DNA of 64,000 bases from Rhyacichthys aspro. Lineage: Eukaryota > Chordata > Actinopteri > Gobiiformes > Rhyacichthyidae. A program made the position numbers and the translations under genes. Positions 13,901 to 28,900 of the stretch are shown here, in pieces. The first letter of the stretch is position 1. Each line of letters opens with the position of its first letter. Location: assembly GCA_036850595.1 (NCBI GenBank), contig CM072152.1, positions 23,015,179 to 23,079,178 on the forward strand, read 5' to 3'. The notes below the pieces were generated by a model. The model searched no databases, was not told the origin of the DNA, and saw only the letters and a program-made list of their open reading frames with translations.

Positions 13901-16900
13901 TACCATCCAGACGGAGGGCAAGGGCTCCACGTTCGCTAAGGTCCAGAACACAGCACACATTATAGAACGGGTTTATTTGGACCCAAAGAGAAGCCTTAAA
14001 GTATATTCTCCCTTGTGCACAGTTATTGATTTAAATAAAAAGGTCGTAAGTTATGTTAAAGTAGTCTGTGAGTAGGCATCTGGACTAAGGCCTTATCGGT
14101 TTATTGATGAAAAGTTAAAAAAGAAAAGTCAAAACATGGGCCTAATTATAGAGATTGGTAATTGTAAACCTTCAAAGACAAAGCAGTAAAATATAATTAT
14201 TTATTTTGACAGAAAATTACGTTTTATAGATCAAATCCACCTGTGCTAATACCTAATAGTCTTCAAATTTTCATCTTAAAGGAAATTATTCTAAGTAGTA
14301 GAAAAAAATAGAAATTCCAGTCAATTGTCCAATCCATCTAAAACCTGTTCAAATCCATGTAAAACCTGTTCAAATCCATGTAAAACCTGTTCAAATCCAA
14401 ATTAAACCTGTTCAAATCCATGTAAAACCTGTTCAAATCCAAATAAAACCTGTTCAAATCCATGTAAAACCTGTTCAAATCCATCTAAAACCTGTTCAAA
14501 TCCATGTAAAACCTGTTCAAATCCAAATAAAAGCTGTTCAAATCCATGTAAAACCTGTTCAAATCCAAATAAAACCTGTCCAAATCCATCTAAAACCTGT
14601 TCAAATCCAAATTAAACCTGTTCAAATCCATGTAAAACTTGTTAAAATCCATGTAAAACCTGTTCAAATCCAAATAAAAGCTGTTCAAATCCATCGAAAA
14701 CCTGTTCAAATCCAAATTAAACCTGTTCAAATTCATGTAAAACCTGTTCAAATCCAAATAAAACCCGTCCAAATCCATCAAAAACCTGTTCAAATCCATG
14801 TAAAACCTGTTCAAATCCAAATAAAACCTGTCCAAATCCAGCGAAAACCTGTTCAAATCCAAATAAAACCTGATCAAATCCATCTAAAACCTGTTCAAAT
14901 CCAAATTAAACCTGTCCAAATCCATCTAAAACCTGTTCGAATCCATGTAAAACCTGTCCAAATCCATCTAAAACCTATCCAAATCTGAATAAAACATGTT
15001 CTAATCCAAATAAAACCTGATCAAATCCAAATTAAACCTGTCCAAATCCATCTAAAACCTGTTCGAATCCATGTAAAACCTGTTCGAATCCATGTAAAAC
15101 CTGTCCAAATCCATCTAAAACCTATCCAAATCTGAATAAAACATGTTCTAATCCAAATAAAACCTGTTCAAATCCATCTAAAACCTGTTCAAATCCAACT
15201 AAAACCAGTTTCTATAAAAGGAGGAAATTAATGTTAGAGATATGAAGAAACCTCACATTTAAACACAACTGTTTTAAGCATTTTTTCCATCAAAACAGCT
15301 CAGAGGTCAGTCTTTTTCGGCTCAAACTTTATAAAGCTCTGGATTTGGCTCAGTGTCTGTTTCATTTCCCTCAGATGCTGTTTTAAACTGCTATATGTTT
15401 TAGTTTTGATGTGCATATATGTGGATTTTTGACCATCTATTGGATCCATTGTCTTAACGCAAAGTTCCCTTTTTTTCTGACCTCACCGCCCTTGTTTTTT
15501 TCCAACTTACAGGCCAGTTTTGTCTCGTCTGGAAACAGAACGGACATTTCCCTGGACGACCCCAACTTCTGGCAGAAATGGGCCAAGATCGCGGAAGTGG
15601 AGATCGACTCCAAATCAGAGAAGGTACAGACGTTTTGTTTGCGACATCAAGACATCAAGAAAACATCGAGAAAATCAAGAGAATCACCAAACAAACAACA
15701 GTTATAATGAAGCTGTTGCAAAATTAAATATAAAATCTACCGGAAAATGTAAAAAAGATGTTAAAATGGCGTTCAGATCCAGCGTTAGAGAAAGACCTGG
15801 TTGCCTTCCCCTCCCGTTCTCTCACAAACAGATGGAGGCTCTTAATGAATGAAGCTAACTGCGCGCCAAGCCCTGCTGCAGTTTTCAGGCCATGTGTATG
15901 AGTCATGCTTCGAATACCTGATCGTTTCTCTTCCCCTCGTCCCCTTTTCCTGATCTTTTTTGCTGCTTTTCGAACACAAAAACACCAGCTTTCTTTACCC
16001 TTTTGCGCGCTCTTCCTTCAGGAGTCTTTGGTGATCGACACGCCGCGAGTGAGGAAACAGACCCGACACTATAACTCGTTCGAGGAAGACGAGTTGATGG
16101 AGTTTTCGGAGCTGGACAGCGACTCGGAGGAGAGGCCGTGTCGGACCAGACGGCTCGGGGAACGCAGCCGGCGATACCTCCGCGCAGAGTGTTTCAGAGT
16201 AGAGAAGAACCTGCTCATATTTGGGTAAGATTTTAGACTCACTGAATTGTTACGGAAGCTTCTAGTTTCTATTGCTGCTTGAAAGTGTTCTGTTGAATTA
16301 AAACGCTTGGCTTTTCTGCATAAATCTGTGGTTTAATTACACCAATGATATCCATATTTATGTCAATTTCTTGGCCCTTTACTGAATCAAAGCATAAGAA
16401 ATGTACAATAAACTACCCCCTTTTTGGTGATAATTAGTCGTCTTTATCGTCTGAGTCACTGCAGCCATTAGAGTACACAAACTTCAGTTCAATTTTGCAG
16501 CTTTTTTGGACATACTTCCAAATTAAAATTCAAAATAATCGAAATAATTCTGTTTTCAGCCCTACTTCAGTCTGTGGTAGATTCTGGACCAGGCTGGTTT
16601 GGGATAAATACGGATATTGAATCTCCAGTGAGCGTCTTGTTTATGATGATCTGAGTGTTTTAGCACCAAACAAAATGTGAAACAGTTTTTTTTTTGCAAA
16701 GTAAAACATAATCATTAACTGCTATATAAACCAATTACAACCGAGGTGGTCCCAAAAGCATGCATCTATGTTTGATAAAATCTAGACTTGAGAAAAGACA
16801 AATGCAACTGAATAAAAAAGGCTGAATGATTAACTTTCAAACGCGCCTTTGTAAAAATATTGAGTGTTCAGTCTCGGCTCAAGTGTGAAACAAAATGAAA

Positions 16901-19900
16901 CCAATACAAAAATAAAACTTCTGACTAAAGATGGGGGTTTATTTTAGCGTTCTCGTTACAGCAGAGACACACTGTACGCTCTGAATCCTACTGTGACCTA
17001 TTTCCTGTTTCCAAGGTGTCTGTTTTCTCTGTCTGAGCCTGTTTTTTCATTGTGTCGCAGCTGGGGTCGGTGGAAGGACATCCTGAACCACGGTCGCTTT
17101 AAATGGCATCTCGCAGAGAGAGACATGGAGGTGATCTGTCGGTGAGAACAAGCTATTCTTTTCCCCACCACAGCAGTGTTACAAAAGATTAACTCGTACA
17201 GCTCACAGAGTTCCTGAAAAAGTTGTGATTTTATAAAATATAAATCCAAAATGACAGGTTAGTTTTTACTTTTTATGCAAGTGCTTAAACGTAGAGTGTG
17301 TCTTTTTTTTGTTGCTCCTCATTTCTATGGTAGCCCTGCAGGGACATGGGGTAGTCCTGACCCTAGATGTTGCTCCAAAATTCAAAAGTTCAATCAAGTC
17401 TTAAGCCTTTATGTAAAATTGTGAGGAAAAAACAAGAAATGAATGAATGAATCTGTCCAGTTTGTCCCCTGTGGGCTGCTGTAGAAACAGGAAGTAATGG
17501 TTTCTTGCAGGATTTTAATGAAGTTTTATTTATTTTTCTCAAGATGGATCATGAAAACAGCATTATTTTGAGATTATACACTAATGAAAACATGGCAATA
17601 CTCACATACTATAAAAAATTTTATGCACAACACCTTTTACAAATTAATTAACTATTTAACAATGAAACAAAACAAAAAATTACTCAATAAATTGGAATGT
17701 TAGTAATATTATGATTTTTTTTTCTTCTTTACTGGATTTGCTTCATTATATATCAATTAAAATTATTCATGCCAGTGTTTATTGCACTGTTAGGCTCCAA
17801 GATATAATAAGATCAATTTAAAGGTGAATTGTGGTGGTTCAAGAAATTCCAGACTGGATGCACTTTTAATAATATAGTCTTTTTTCTTTGACTGTGCTTT
17901 AAAAGTGTTTTTCAAAGTGACTTTACCAAATGCACAACAACACTGCTATACATTTTTATTAGTGATAGAAACAAAGTGACCTTTTGTTTGTTGCTCAGGG
18001 CGCTGCTGGTTTACTGCCTCAGACACTACAAAGGTGACGACAAGATTAAAAGCTTTATTTGGGATCTGATCTCGCCATCGAAGGACGGTCAGGACCAGGC
18101 GCTGCTCAATCACTCCGGTCAGTATTACGTCATTAACTCGTTTATCAAAACACGGTGAGGTCTTAAAAACCACAAATTTCATTTTCAATTTGAAATGGAC
18201 AGTGCCAGATCTATTATAGTGTTACACAAGGCTTTAATATTCATGAGGGAAGAGGTGACGCTCCATGACGAGGCAGATATTTGTTTTTATCTTGAAACCA
18301 GGAAGATCCAAGCTGTAATACAAACTAAAAATGGGGTTTTGTTTGTCTTTTTTCCTTAGTTTGTGGCATATAATGGATATCTTAATGTAAAACCGAAGCC
18401 TATGAGTCTAATAAGCTGCAAACCATTACTGTACCTCACAATTGTATTAGTGTAATTATTGTTTATAATTTGTATAAGACATTGGTGCGCTCCATAACTT
18501 TAAGCCCTTTTATAAAATCCAGCGCTTCAGCCACTGGTGGGAATATATGTTTTATGAGATTTGGTGATGAATAAAAGCTGGTTGCACTGGAGAATGGTGC
18601 TTTAAATCTAGGTTTCTTCCACCGGAGACACAATATCTGGAAGTTACTGTACATTTTCCCGGAATTTGTTGCATTTAGGACGTATGTTTTTTGTTAAAAG
18701 TCAGAAGAATTTAAACACTTTTTTACTTTTTTGTTTTAAAGTGCTACGGGTTTGTTTGAGGAAAGGTGTAAAAAATTGGCATAACTGTGAATATGAAAAT
18801 CATGTGCATGGCAGATTGGCAATGGCTGTGATTAACTGGCCATTGTCCAGGATGTACCTCGCCTCGTGCCCAAAGCAGCTGGGACAGGCTCCAGGCCCCC
18901 GCGACCCATGACAGGATAAACAGCATCAGTAAACAAGCTGAAAATTACATTATTCAGTATTAAAACAAGCCGTGGTATCATTCCCTAAAGTTAAATAAAT
19001 GTTTTTTCTGATATTCTAGATCACACATGTCAAACTCAAGGCTCTGGGGCCAAATGCAGCTCTTTATAATGTTTTATGTGGCCCTTCAATACATTTAGAT
19101 TTTTGGCAAGATGTTTTATTCATTGAATTTGAACAAGTTTTAGATGGATTTGATTTTTGCAACAAAGATAAGTAACTAAAACCTGTTCAAATTCAACTAA
19201 TACCTGTTCAAATTCAACTAAAACCTGTTCAAATTCAACTAAAACCTGTTCAAATTCAACTAAAACCTGTTCAAATTCATCTAAAACCTGTTCAAATCTG
19301 ACTAAAACCTGTTCAAATCCAACTAAAACCTGTTCAAATCCAACTAAAACCTGTTCAAATTCAACTAAAACCTGTTCAGATTCAACTAAAACCTGTTTAA
19401 ATTCATCTAAAACCTGTTCAAATCTGAGTTAAACCTGTCCAAATCCATCTAAAACCTGTTCAAATCTGACTTAAACCTGTCCAAATCCATCTAAAACCTG
19501 TTTAAATCTGACTTAAACCTGTCCAAATCCATCTAAAACCTGTGTAAATCCATCTAAAACCTGTTCAAATTCAACCAAAACCTGTGGAAATCCATCTAAT
19601 ATCTGTTTCCATAAAAGGAGGAAATTATTGTTTGTGTGATAACTTTTGTAAGACTCAAATAAAGATGAAATCTCACATTCATAATTTTCTAAAAGCTTCA
19701 CCATCAAATGTCAACATCTTCGGCCCCTGAAAGGATTCTTATTAACTTTAGCAGCCCCTCACCACTTTGAGTTTCTTAATAGTTAATTATCGGAGTTTTA
19801 AAACACATTCCTGTCTGTGTTTGTGGCAGGTTTGTCGGCTCCCGTTCCTCGAGGCAGGAAGGGGAAGAAACTGAAGAACCAGAACATCCCTGAGGTCAAA

Positions 19901-22900
19901 AACGCAGACTGGCTCGTGCACTGTAACCCAGAGGTGGTGCTGCAGGACGAGAGCTACAAGAAACACCTCAAACAACACTGCAACAAGTCCGTCTCACTCT
20001 CTACACACGACACAAACCATGCACACTGCAGCACAGCTTTAATAACAGTGTACACCTTACAGACAAATAGATTTAAATGCCATTTTCTAATGTTTTGATG
20101 TGAATTTCTTTCTTTTTTTTTTGTCTAATCCGTTGTCTTTAGATGTGTGTTTGACATTTTATGAATGCAAGCAGTTGTTTAGCTTCTGTGAATGAACAAA
20201 AAACAAAGGCTTATCACTAATAAACCCATTTCTGCTTTGACATAACTCCACCAACCCTTTTAAAAACAGTTCAAAACAGAAGTGACCTGTCAGACCCGCA
20301 GGAAATATGCTGTATTTATGTCTAAAGCCGTACACCCCTGTTTATCTTAAATGAGTTAAATAGATGATAAATACTTAAATAATGTGAGTCAGGGTCAGTT
20401 TATCGGATGCACTCCTGCAGCGCTGAAGTTACTAGTGTAGTAATTAAGAGCCCATTAGAGACACATCACTTATAGGTGGTAATTTGCTGCCTCTTAATTG
20501 CTTCTAAATGACCAGAATAAGATAAGATAACAAGGGAAGGATAAATTAGCATGAAAAAAGCTCTAATAATGAGACCTACCTAATCTTATACAAAATATGT
20601 CATTTTTGCACTATTAGCTTGTATTTACACGGCCATACAGGAGCATGTATTACATAAAATAAAGTCTGACACCAGTTTTAAGTGAAAGACTAAGAGTAAC
20701 TAAGAGAAATTGGGGAAAGATTCATGGCACTGTCAGATTTAAACAGGATTATCCCGAGTTCAAACAAAGTACCTGAAGTTTGTTTTAAAGCTAGTTATAA
20801 TTGTAATGATTTATAGGCCAATGAATCAAACTAACTAAAACTGAGTAGTATTTTAATGAGTGCTGCTTGAACTTAAGTTATATTATTTGAAAGTAATAGT
20901 AACAGTCACTAGAGACTTTTACGTAGACATTTTGACTCTGCGCCGTTGCTTAAAAGCACCCTCTATACACATTTATTTCATTTAATTTTACAATGAATCC
21001 AGACTTAATTAATGAAGTGCTTCAAAAAGCTGCCAATGGAGTAAATATGCTTTGTTGGACTGAATAATCAGGTAATGTGTGAAGTAAAAGAAACGTCAGT
21101 CTGTGTGTGTGAAGCACAGATGGTTGTGTGGGAGTCAAACACAAAAGATTCAGCACATGAAGCTTAGTTTATTCATATTTTAGATGAAAGCCGCTAAAAT
21201 GAAATGTTGACCCTTGTTCTGTCTCTGCAGGGTGCTGCTGAGAGTGCGTATGTTGTACTACCTGAAGGTGGAGGTGCTCGGAGAAGCTGCCAATCAGTCG
21301 CTGGAGGGGATTCCTGCCAGGTATTAATCACAGACGGATCACAGATTAAATAGAGTTCTACTGCTGATGGGTTATATGTTATCAAAATGAATCAAAGGTG
21401 TAAAACTCTGTTGCCTGTAACGTATTAAATGATGAAGCCGTTTGTACGATACATAAACCGTACTATATCTTGACATTGACGGCTCAGACTGACAGAGATT
21501 GTTTGTGCCGACAGTAAACTGGAGGTGTCACTCCCCGACATCGACTACATTGAGATCCCTGCTTCGTGGTGGGACGCAGACGCCGACAAGTCTCTGCTGA
21601 TAGGAGTCCACAAACACGGTGAGGACTGGAGTTCAGGCTTTTACAATAACTGAGACAATCCCCCACGATTCAGAAGATACTCGCACATTATTTTACATAA
21701 AAAGGAAAACGGCAAGTAGAAAAGTATTTTTAATAAATGGTAAGATACAGATGTTTTTATTTTTCATGATTATCTGAAGGCCTTTTTACAAATTCAGTGT
21801 TAAAATGGCATTTCCAGGCTGTGCAACAGAGATAGAATTGTGTTTATTATGATATGAGCCTCGTGTCTTGTCTTCGTCAGGTTACGAGCGCTACAACGCC
21901 ATGAGGGCCGACCCAGACCTGTGTTTCCTGGAGAGAGTCGGGATGCCGGACGTTACTGCGCTGTCGGCTGAACAGGGAGGAGTGGAGGGGTCGTCTGACA
22001 TCACTGAGAGGTCAATACAAACACATATAACACACGTATAACCACCTGAATTACACCTCACTGCTCATGTTTTAGTCCATTTGCTCCAGTGTTAATGTTG
22101 ACACCAAATTTAATTTAGTTTTAGTTTTTTGACTAAAATGCAGTTTAGTTTTAGTCATAATTTAATCTAATCCTTATTAGTTTTAGACTAATTATCATAA
22201 GAATTTAGTCGATTATATCTACACTAGATTTAGTCACTAATTATATAAAGGGTAATGCATTTCAACGTTATTTTTTTCTGAAGTAATAATTGCTACCTGA
22301 ATTAAATGAAATGAAACTACTTCTGACCTGTTACGGCTGGTGTTGAGTCTGAATGAGCAACACACACAGATTTCACTCGAGTTATTCTAAACACAAATGT
22401 GTCTTTATTTAAAATGATTTAAATAAAAGCGAGATAATAATAAAATGAGAAGGAGATGTGTCCATGTGTCTCCTTCTTTTCCTCCAAGCGTTAACATAGA
22501 AGCTGTTCTCTTTTCGTCTCCTGACGTCTTCCGACGGCTCTAACAAATTGTTTTTATTTATTGACGAAAGTGTCAGTACATTTAGTCAGAGTTTTTGTTC
22601 TCATTAATTACTTTTTATTCAGTTTTCATTTAGTTTTCAGACGCAAAAATATGTTGTTGACAAAAACTATAACGAAAATTATTCAGCAACAAAATTATCA
22701 GTGGCTCCATGTCTTCCCCTCCATCTCCTTATCACTTTTTCAAAAATATCCGAAATACCTTTAAAAACCTTGAATATTATAGGCTTTTTTTCCAAGAATA
22801 CAATGCATTACATTAAGAGACATTTAAGTACAGTAACAGTAATGTGTTATTGGCTTTACATTTTCCAAAATTAACATATTTAATGATCCTGACTTGCCCT

Positions 22901-25900
22901 AACCTCGATTAAACCCATGTTGCGTACGTCTACAGATGATCTGAGCCAAATATCCTGGAGCGGAGCCTCTGTGTTGTTCGTCAGCCTTTAATTCTTTGAC
23001 TCGCTGTAGTAGCGTTCACAGCAGGCGCCAACGCTGGTGTGAAAAACACAACCTGTCATCTCAGAGGCTGTTTGTTTTGTCAACAGAGCCACCTCGCTGC
23101 CTACGCGCCTCGCCTTACATCCTCAGCGTAAAGATTTAGACACAAAATAAATGCAAACACTGGAGACATAAGGCGTATTGTGAAGAGAGAAGCCAGATTC
23201 AGACCTGGCATTAAAATGTGCCATTATCAGAGTCAATCCAAGATTAATCAGAGTCCAATCACTGACACAAAGACTCTTGATTGACGGCTTTGGAAATAGG
23301 GGTTCCCTTCATGAAGCCTGGCTCTGATTGGCTCCAGTTAAAGAACAATACAATATACTAAATCAATAATTTCAAGGAGCAATGTGTAGTTTTTGTCCTT
23401 TTCTCATGTTTTGACATAAATACTGTTTAATGCTGTTTTGTTGTAAGCAAACATGCCTCATCGTCATAAATATTTGGGTTTACACGGTTGTTTGGCTGTT
23501 TGTTTGTGTAGAAAAGTGTTTATTGGAGAGTTTTTGACATTTAATCATGAATAAATGTGACAGTGAGTAGTTCAGGCTCCGTTGACCCACGACCCCTAAT
23601 GGGACTGAAGTCTATGAAGATGAATGAAAGAAGATTACTCTGTAAACTCTGGAGTTCCTCTTGTTTGAAGATCATAAGGATGTTGCATAAATAAAGCAAA
23701 GGAAATGTTACGTTTGAGTTTCGACCCTCTGAGGCTGCTGTAATTTGTGAAGCGGTGTTTTAATCAGAGCAAAGAGAAATATTTAAAATAATTCAAGTTG
23801 ATATTTACAAATTCAATTGATTGTGAGCCCAATAAAACTGATCTTGTGTAAAATGCGGTTACATTCATAATAATAGCAGTGTGTAAATCTCAAAACTCTT
23901 ATAATAGCTTTTATTTTCATTCACTCAAAAGCGTTGGGAACACTGCACATTCTCTTCCAAATCAAAACATGAACAAAACAACAACAAAAAAATGATCAAA
24001 TGTATTATTCCTTGATAGAAAGTGAAGAAAACTGTTAAAAAAATAGCAGTGTTTTCATTTTTCTTTTCAAACTCAAACATTTACTGTATAAACTGATAAA
24101 TCCTTTACATTTATCTTTCCTGTGCATCACTGAACTAATATTTCATGGTGTAACCACTGCTTTTGAGAAACTGACACATCTGTGTAGCATTTAAAAGCTA
24201 TTATAAGAAGCTTTACGGACTTTTTTAAACACGCTGCTATTATTATAAACACAACTGTACATTTAAGGGCTGGGTCTGTCCAGAATTGAGATGATACTGT
24301 TCTGAATTGTCAAGAAAAAGTGCTAGAAATGTCCTGGAAAATGATCTGATATGGTTGTGTCTGACCAGGCTTGTATTTTGAAGAAAGGTTCACATTTATA
24401 CTCAATACTCACAAACTCCTCATGTTCACGTCTAACCCGTAAAAGTGTCTCTCGGCGTTTAGTTCAGCTGGAATTACGTCCGTCAGACCGAAACACACAG
24501 CACCGAGAGCCTGAGAAATATAATTGAGAGGGAACGGCGGAGAAAACGCAGCGTGGTAAAGGTATTTTCTGGCTGCGCCGCGACGGCAGACATCAGAGCC
24601 ACACTCGAACGAGACACTTTGATCCTCCGCTGAAGGTAATTGTAGATGTCAGTCGCTTTGTTACCTGTTGCACCTGAAGCGTTCCCGGCTGAACACGACG
24701 GATGTGTGAGCTCCTCTTCATCTCAGAGAGGGAACTCTGCAGGCTGCCGACACGAGAGGAAGTCGCTTTAATGAAAGTAAATCAAGACTCAAAGACAATG
24801 CCTGGGTAAATTTTGTTTAGAGACCTGACAGTTCGTATTATTAAAGAGATCTGCTTCCACTGGAGCCACTGGAGCTGGAGGACTGTGTTTAATCAGAGAA
24901 ATGGAGGGATATTTCAATAGTTTCACTTAAAAATGGACACAAAAAGGGTCACTTTTTAAATACTATTTTAATGAACTATTACTGTTGGAACGTTGTGATT
25001 TTTTTGTTTGCACCAGTGATTTATTCGTAATTCCTGACAATGTCTTATAACAATAGGAGTATAAATAAGGTTTGACTGTGAATTTAATTATAATTCAGAA
25101 AATATAGATTACAGATTATATCTATCAAGCATATTTCAGTATTTTCAGTATATTTCAGATTATTTATATATTAATAAAACGCCAAATGCACGTCACCTGG
25201 GACTAGCAAACTAGAAAATACTGAAAATTCATATTCAGATTCACTTTATTTGCCATTTGCAGCTAAACACCACATTGGAAATCAAATGCAAGAGCCAACT
25301 ATCAAAACACAAGACACTCACTTCATTAAAGACAATAAAAAGTCAATAAAATACATGATAAAAACAGACAGACAAAGAGACGAGTGACACAATTAGATAA
25401 AACCATAATGGCATTGATAGATAAAGTGCAGTTTAAGTTACTTTGGGCAAAAGGCCTTATACAAAAGAAATAAAAAACATCAAAAGTTAATAGTTATATG
25501 CACATCACCAGGTCGTCATCTGTAGAAAAAAAAAGCTTTTTGACCCTGAATCAGGTGTTATTGGTTTTGTAAAACATTTTCTTTAACATTCATACATTAC
25601 TGTTGTGTTCATTTTAAAACTTGAACGTTTGTTTTTAAAGCTCTTAATGGTTTGTGCCACTTTTATCTGAAATAGTCTAGAGTAGAGCCCTCCGATCCGC
25701 TGACCAGATACGATTAGATATTGATTATTAGTTTCGCCGTTTAAGCTCTCAAACTCTGGAATATGTTATTGTGAGTTATTACTTCCTGGTCTTTTTCAAT
25801 TCAAAGACTTGTTTGGTCTGGTTTGGAACATCTTGTAGCACTTTCAGATTTTAGTCTTGGATCTTTAATTATTTTGTATTCTTTGCATATTTGTATTGTT

Positions 25901-28900
25901 TTTAATTATGTTATCTATATATTTTATTGTACTTCTGGCTCTGCTGCTTATGTTTTTCTAAATGTAAAGCACTTTCTTCTCTTTTCTGGATGGATAATAA
26001 CCCAAGCACAGGAAAAACAATGAAAAATTAAGGCAACCATCCACAAAAATGTTATATACCTGACAATTTATGTAACTATTTCAATGCTTTTATGTGTAAA
26101 AAGCTGTGTTAACACCATAATCTGACATGAAAAGTGTCACATTGCCATCTCCTCATTTTGTCCATGTGGTTATTCTCTTACTGTGCATTGTTATTAAGTT
26201 ATTAAGGCATGTTTTCTCTCATCTTTTTCTTTTTTAGTGGTAAAACCGAGGAGGCGAAGGACGATGCAGAGAGCAAAGCAGACGGAGGAGAAGACCGGGA
26301 GGAAAACTGCAAGGCAAGACAAAAAACAATATTAGCACCACTTTATCATCATTTATCCGTAACATAACCTCACCCCAGTGTCAGACCAAAGCGCAATCAT
26401 TTCATAATTATTCTCAAAAGTGCTATAATTTTACAATCTATTTAAAACAGAATAGTTAATCAGGACCTGTATTCAAAAAACGATTAAAGTTAATGATGAT
26501 TTTAATACAAAAGGTAATGATTTAATCAAGGTTGTGATATTAAACTTTTTTTATCTAGTGTTTAGCAAAATTAAATGGAGCGATATATTAAAATGCTTAT
26601 AAAAATACTGACTAAAAGCAACACAGTAGATAAAATACCTCATTAAACAAGCACAATAAAAAACAAAATGCATAGTTCCTTCTGTGCAACCTTTAACATT
26701 AATATTATTTAGGTTAAAAATAGCACTCTGTATTATTTTGATTTCATAATGTCATGTTTTTTAATAACCTCTGACCCGTTACAAAGCAGCCACAAACTCG
26801 ACCCGGCCCAGAAATAGTGCCATGTGACCGTCTCCAGACACATATTAAAAGTGTCCACAGTTTGTTTGTGAGACTCGTTCTATTCCCGGCTTCACTGCCC
26901 TCATCTATTTCCACATAACACTATTTATAAAACCTTTATTTGACACGATATGTGACAGGCTCAGGTCAGAGGTCGGTTTATTAACAACCAGGACCGACAT
27001 GTTTGTTGGAGGATTGACAAATGAAGAAATACAGGGTCGTAACCTCACACTACTGCACTGTATTTATTTATTTATACCTTTATTTTTTAAAATGTCCTCA
27101 TAGTATTAATTTATTGTCCTTCTTGGAGAAATTAGGTGTTGCAAATGCTCCAAATAATCACATAAAATGACAATAACACATCAACAAACCAAGAGCAGGG
27201 CCAGGAATTAAATCACACAAACGCCTTAGACCAAGGGGGTCCAAACTTTTTACAACGAGGGCCACATCGATGAGAGGAATATTTACAAGGACCGACAGTC
27301 TCTTCTGATTTTATTCTTATTCCACAGGTACAGGTTTTAAACAAGTCTGAACAGGTTTTAGTTGGATTTGAGCAGGTTTTAGTTGGAGCTGAACATGTTT
27401 TAGATGGATCTGAACAGGTTTTAGATGGATTTGAACAGGTTTTAGTTGGACTTTAGCAGGTTTTAGTTGGATTTGAGCAGGTTTTAGTTGAATTTGAGCA
27501 GGTTTTAGTTGGATTTTAGCTGGTTTTAGTTGGATTTGAGCACATTTTAGTTGGATTTGAACAGATTTTGTTGAATTTGAGCAGGTTTTAGTTGGATTTG
27601 AGCGCATTTTATTTGGATTAGAACAGATTTTGTTGAATTTGAGCAGGTTTTAGTTGGAGCAGAACATGTTTTAGTGCAGTTTATGAACAAGTCCTTTCAA
27701 AATAAAAAAAATGAAAAAAAGTGCTTTACTTTCAAGAGTCAGTAGCATTTATAAGGATTAATTAATGATGATGTGTGTGTTACACTGGTTTAAAGCTAAT
27801 AATCTAAAATTTATGAACAAGTCCTTTCAAAATAAAAGTATTACATTTGTATTATGTTCTGTACATGGTCTACACTCCTGGATTAATTCTTTTTTTGACA
27901 CAAACCTCCTGATGCCGGACAGGGGTGGGTCGGGGGCCTGATGTTAAAATGCCCAGGTCTGGTTTAGACCTACAAGTTAAAAAAAAATGTGAATTTCGAG
28001 CCATCACTATTTTCTGACTTATGTTTTTCTTTGCCCTTTGGATTTAAAACACTACATTTCTATTAGTGTGACCAAAAAATGTTCTTTCTGGATATAGCAT
28101 AATACATTTGTCATGCCAATTTATATAGCACTTTTAATATTGCAAGTTTTATTTTTATAGCAGTTTTTAACAGCCCTATTGTATATTAATTCCTTATATT
28201 GTGCAAATTTAGACTTGACCTTATTAATTAATCCACAAAAGAAATTGCTTTGTCACAGTAGCTCAGTTATAAACAAACAAACTCTCATGAACACACACAA
28301 TTAAATAAAGAAGTAAGTAAGTAAAAGTCAAATAAATCTATACAATCAAATACAATAAGAGTGTATATGTGAATATGTGTGTCATTTCCAGGGAGAGGAG
28401 ACCTGCTCCAGCACCGACACCTCGGACAAACCCGACAGCACAGGTCCAGGTGAGATTATTATTATTATCAGTTTATGTCGTCATGAACACCTTCAGTGAT
28501 TGTGATGATGTTGGGAGTCTGGGTCTGAGTTAAACCTAAAGAAAAAGAGGAGCGCATCTCTTTAAAACAGGGCAGACTGAGGTCAAAATAATGTCTTGTT
28601 TGGATGTGTTTGTACAATAAACAATGACAGGTAAGGAATAGTTTTATGACAAGGAGTAAAAAGGCTTGTGGTAAACTTTACTAGTCATATAGATCATTAA
28701 CACACCTACTTCAGATGTTTTATTCCAATTGTTGTTTAAACTTAACATTTACACGACGGGAAAAACAGGATATAATCTGTGTGAAAGTAGCTTGAGTCAA
28801 GAAGATACTGTGTGTGTAAAAGGGGCTTATTTAAGTACATTTATTTGACAGTGCTCTTTCATCACAGATTTAAATGACCTCAATCTGAGTCTATATCTGT

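Noticed and set aside
14590..14883. 97-codon minus-strand open frame of DLNRFYM heptads
   Set aside because: It is the 21-bp array read in one phase. Arrays elsewhere give different peptides (IQLKPAQ, GFEQVLV), so no protein is conserved.
14310..15345. Regular repeat-spacer look, possible CRISPR array
   Set aside because: The whole 21-bp unit repeats without unique spacers, in an intron of a vertebrate gene.
27317..27607. 96-codon minus-strand open frame of QIQLKPA repeats
   Set aside because: By-product of the same 21-bp repeat family.
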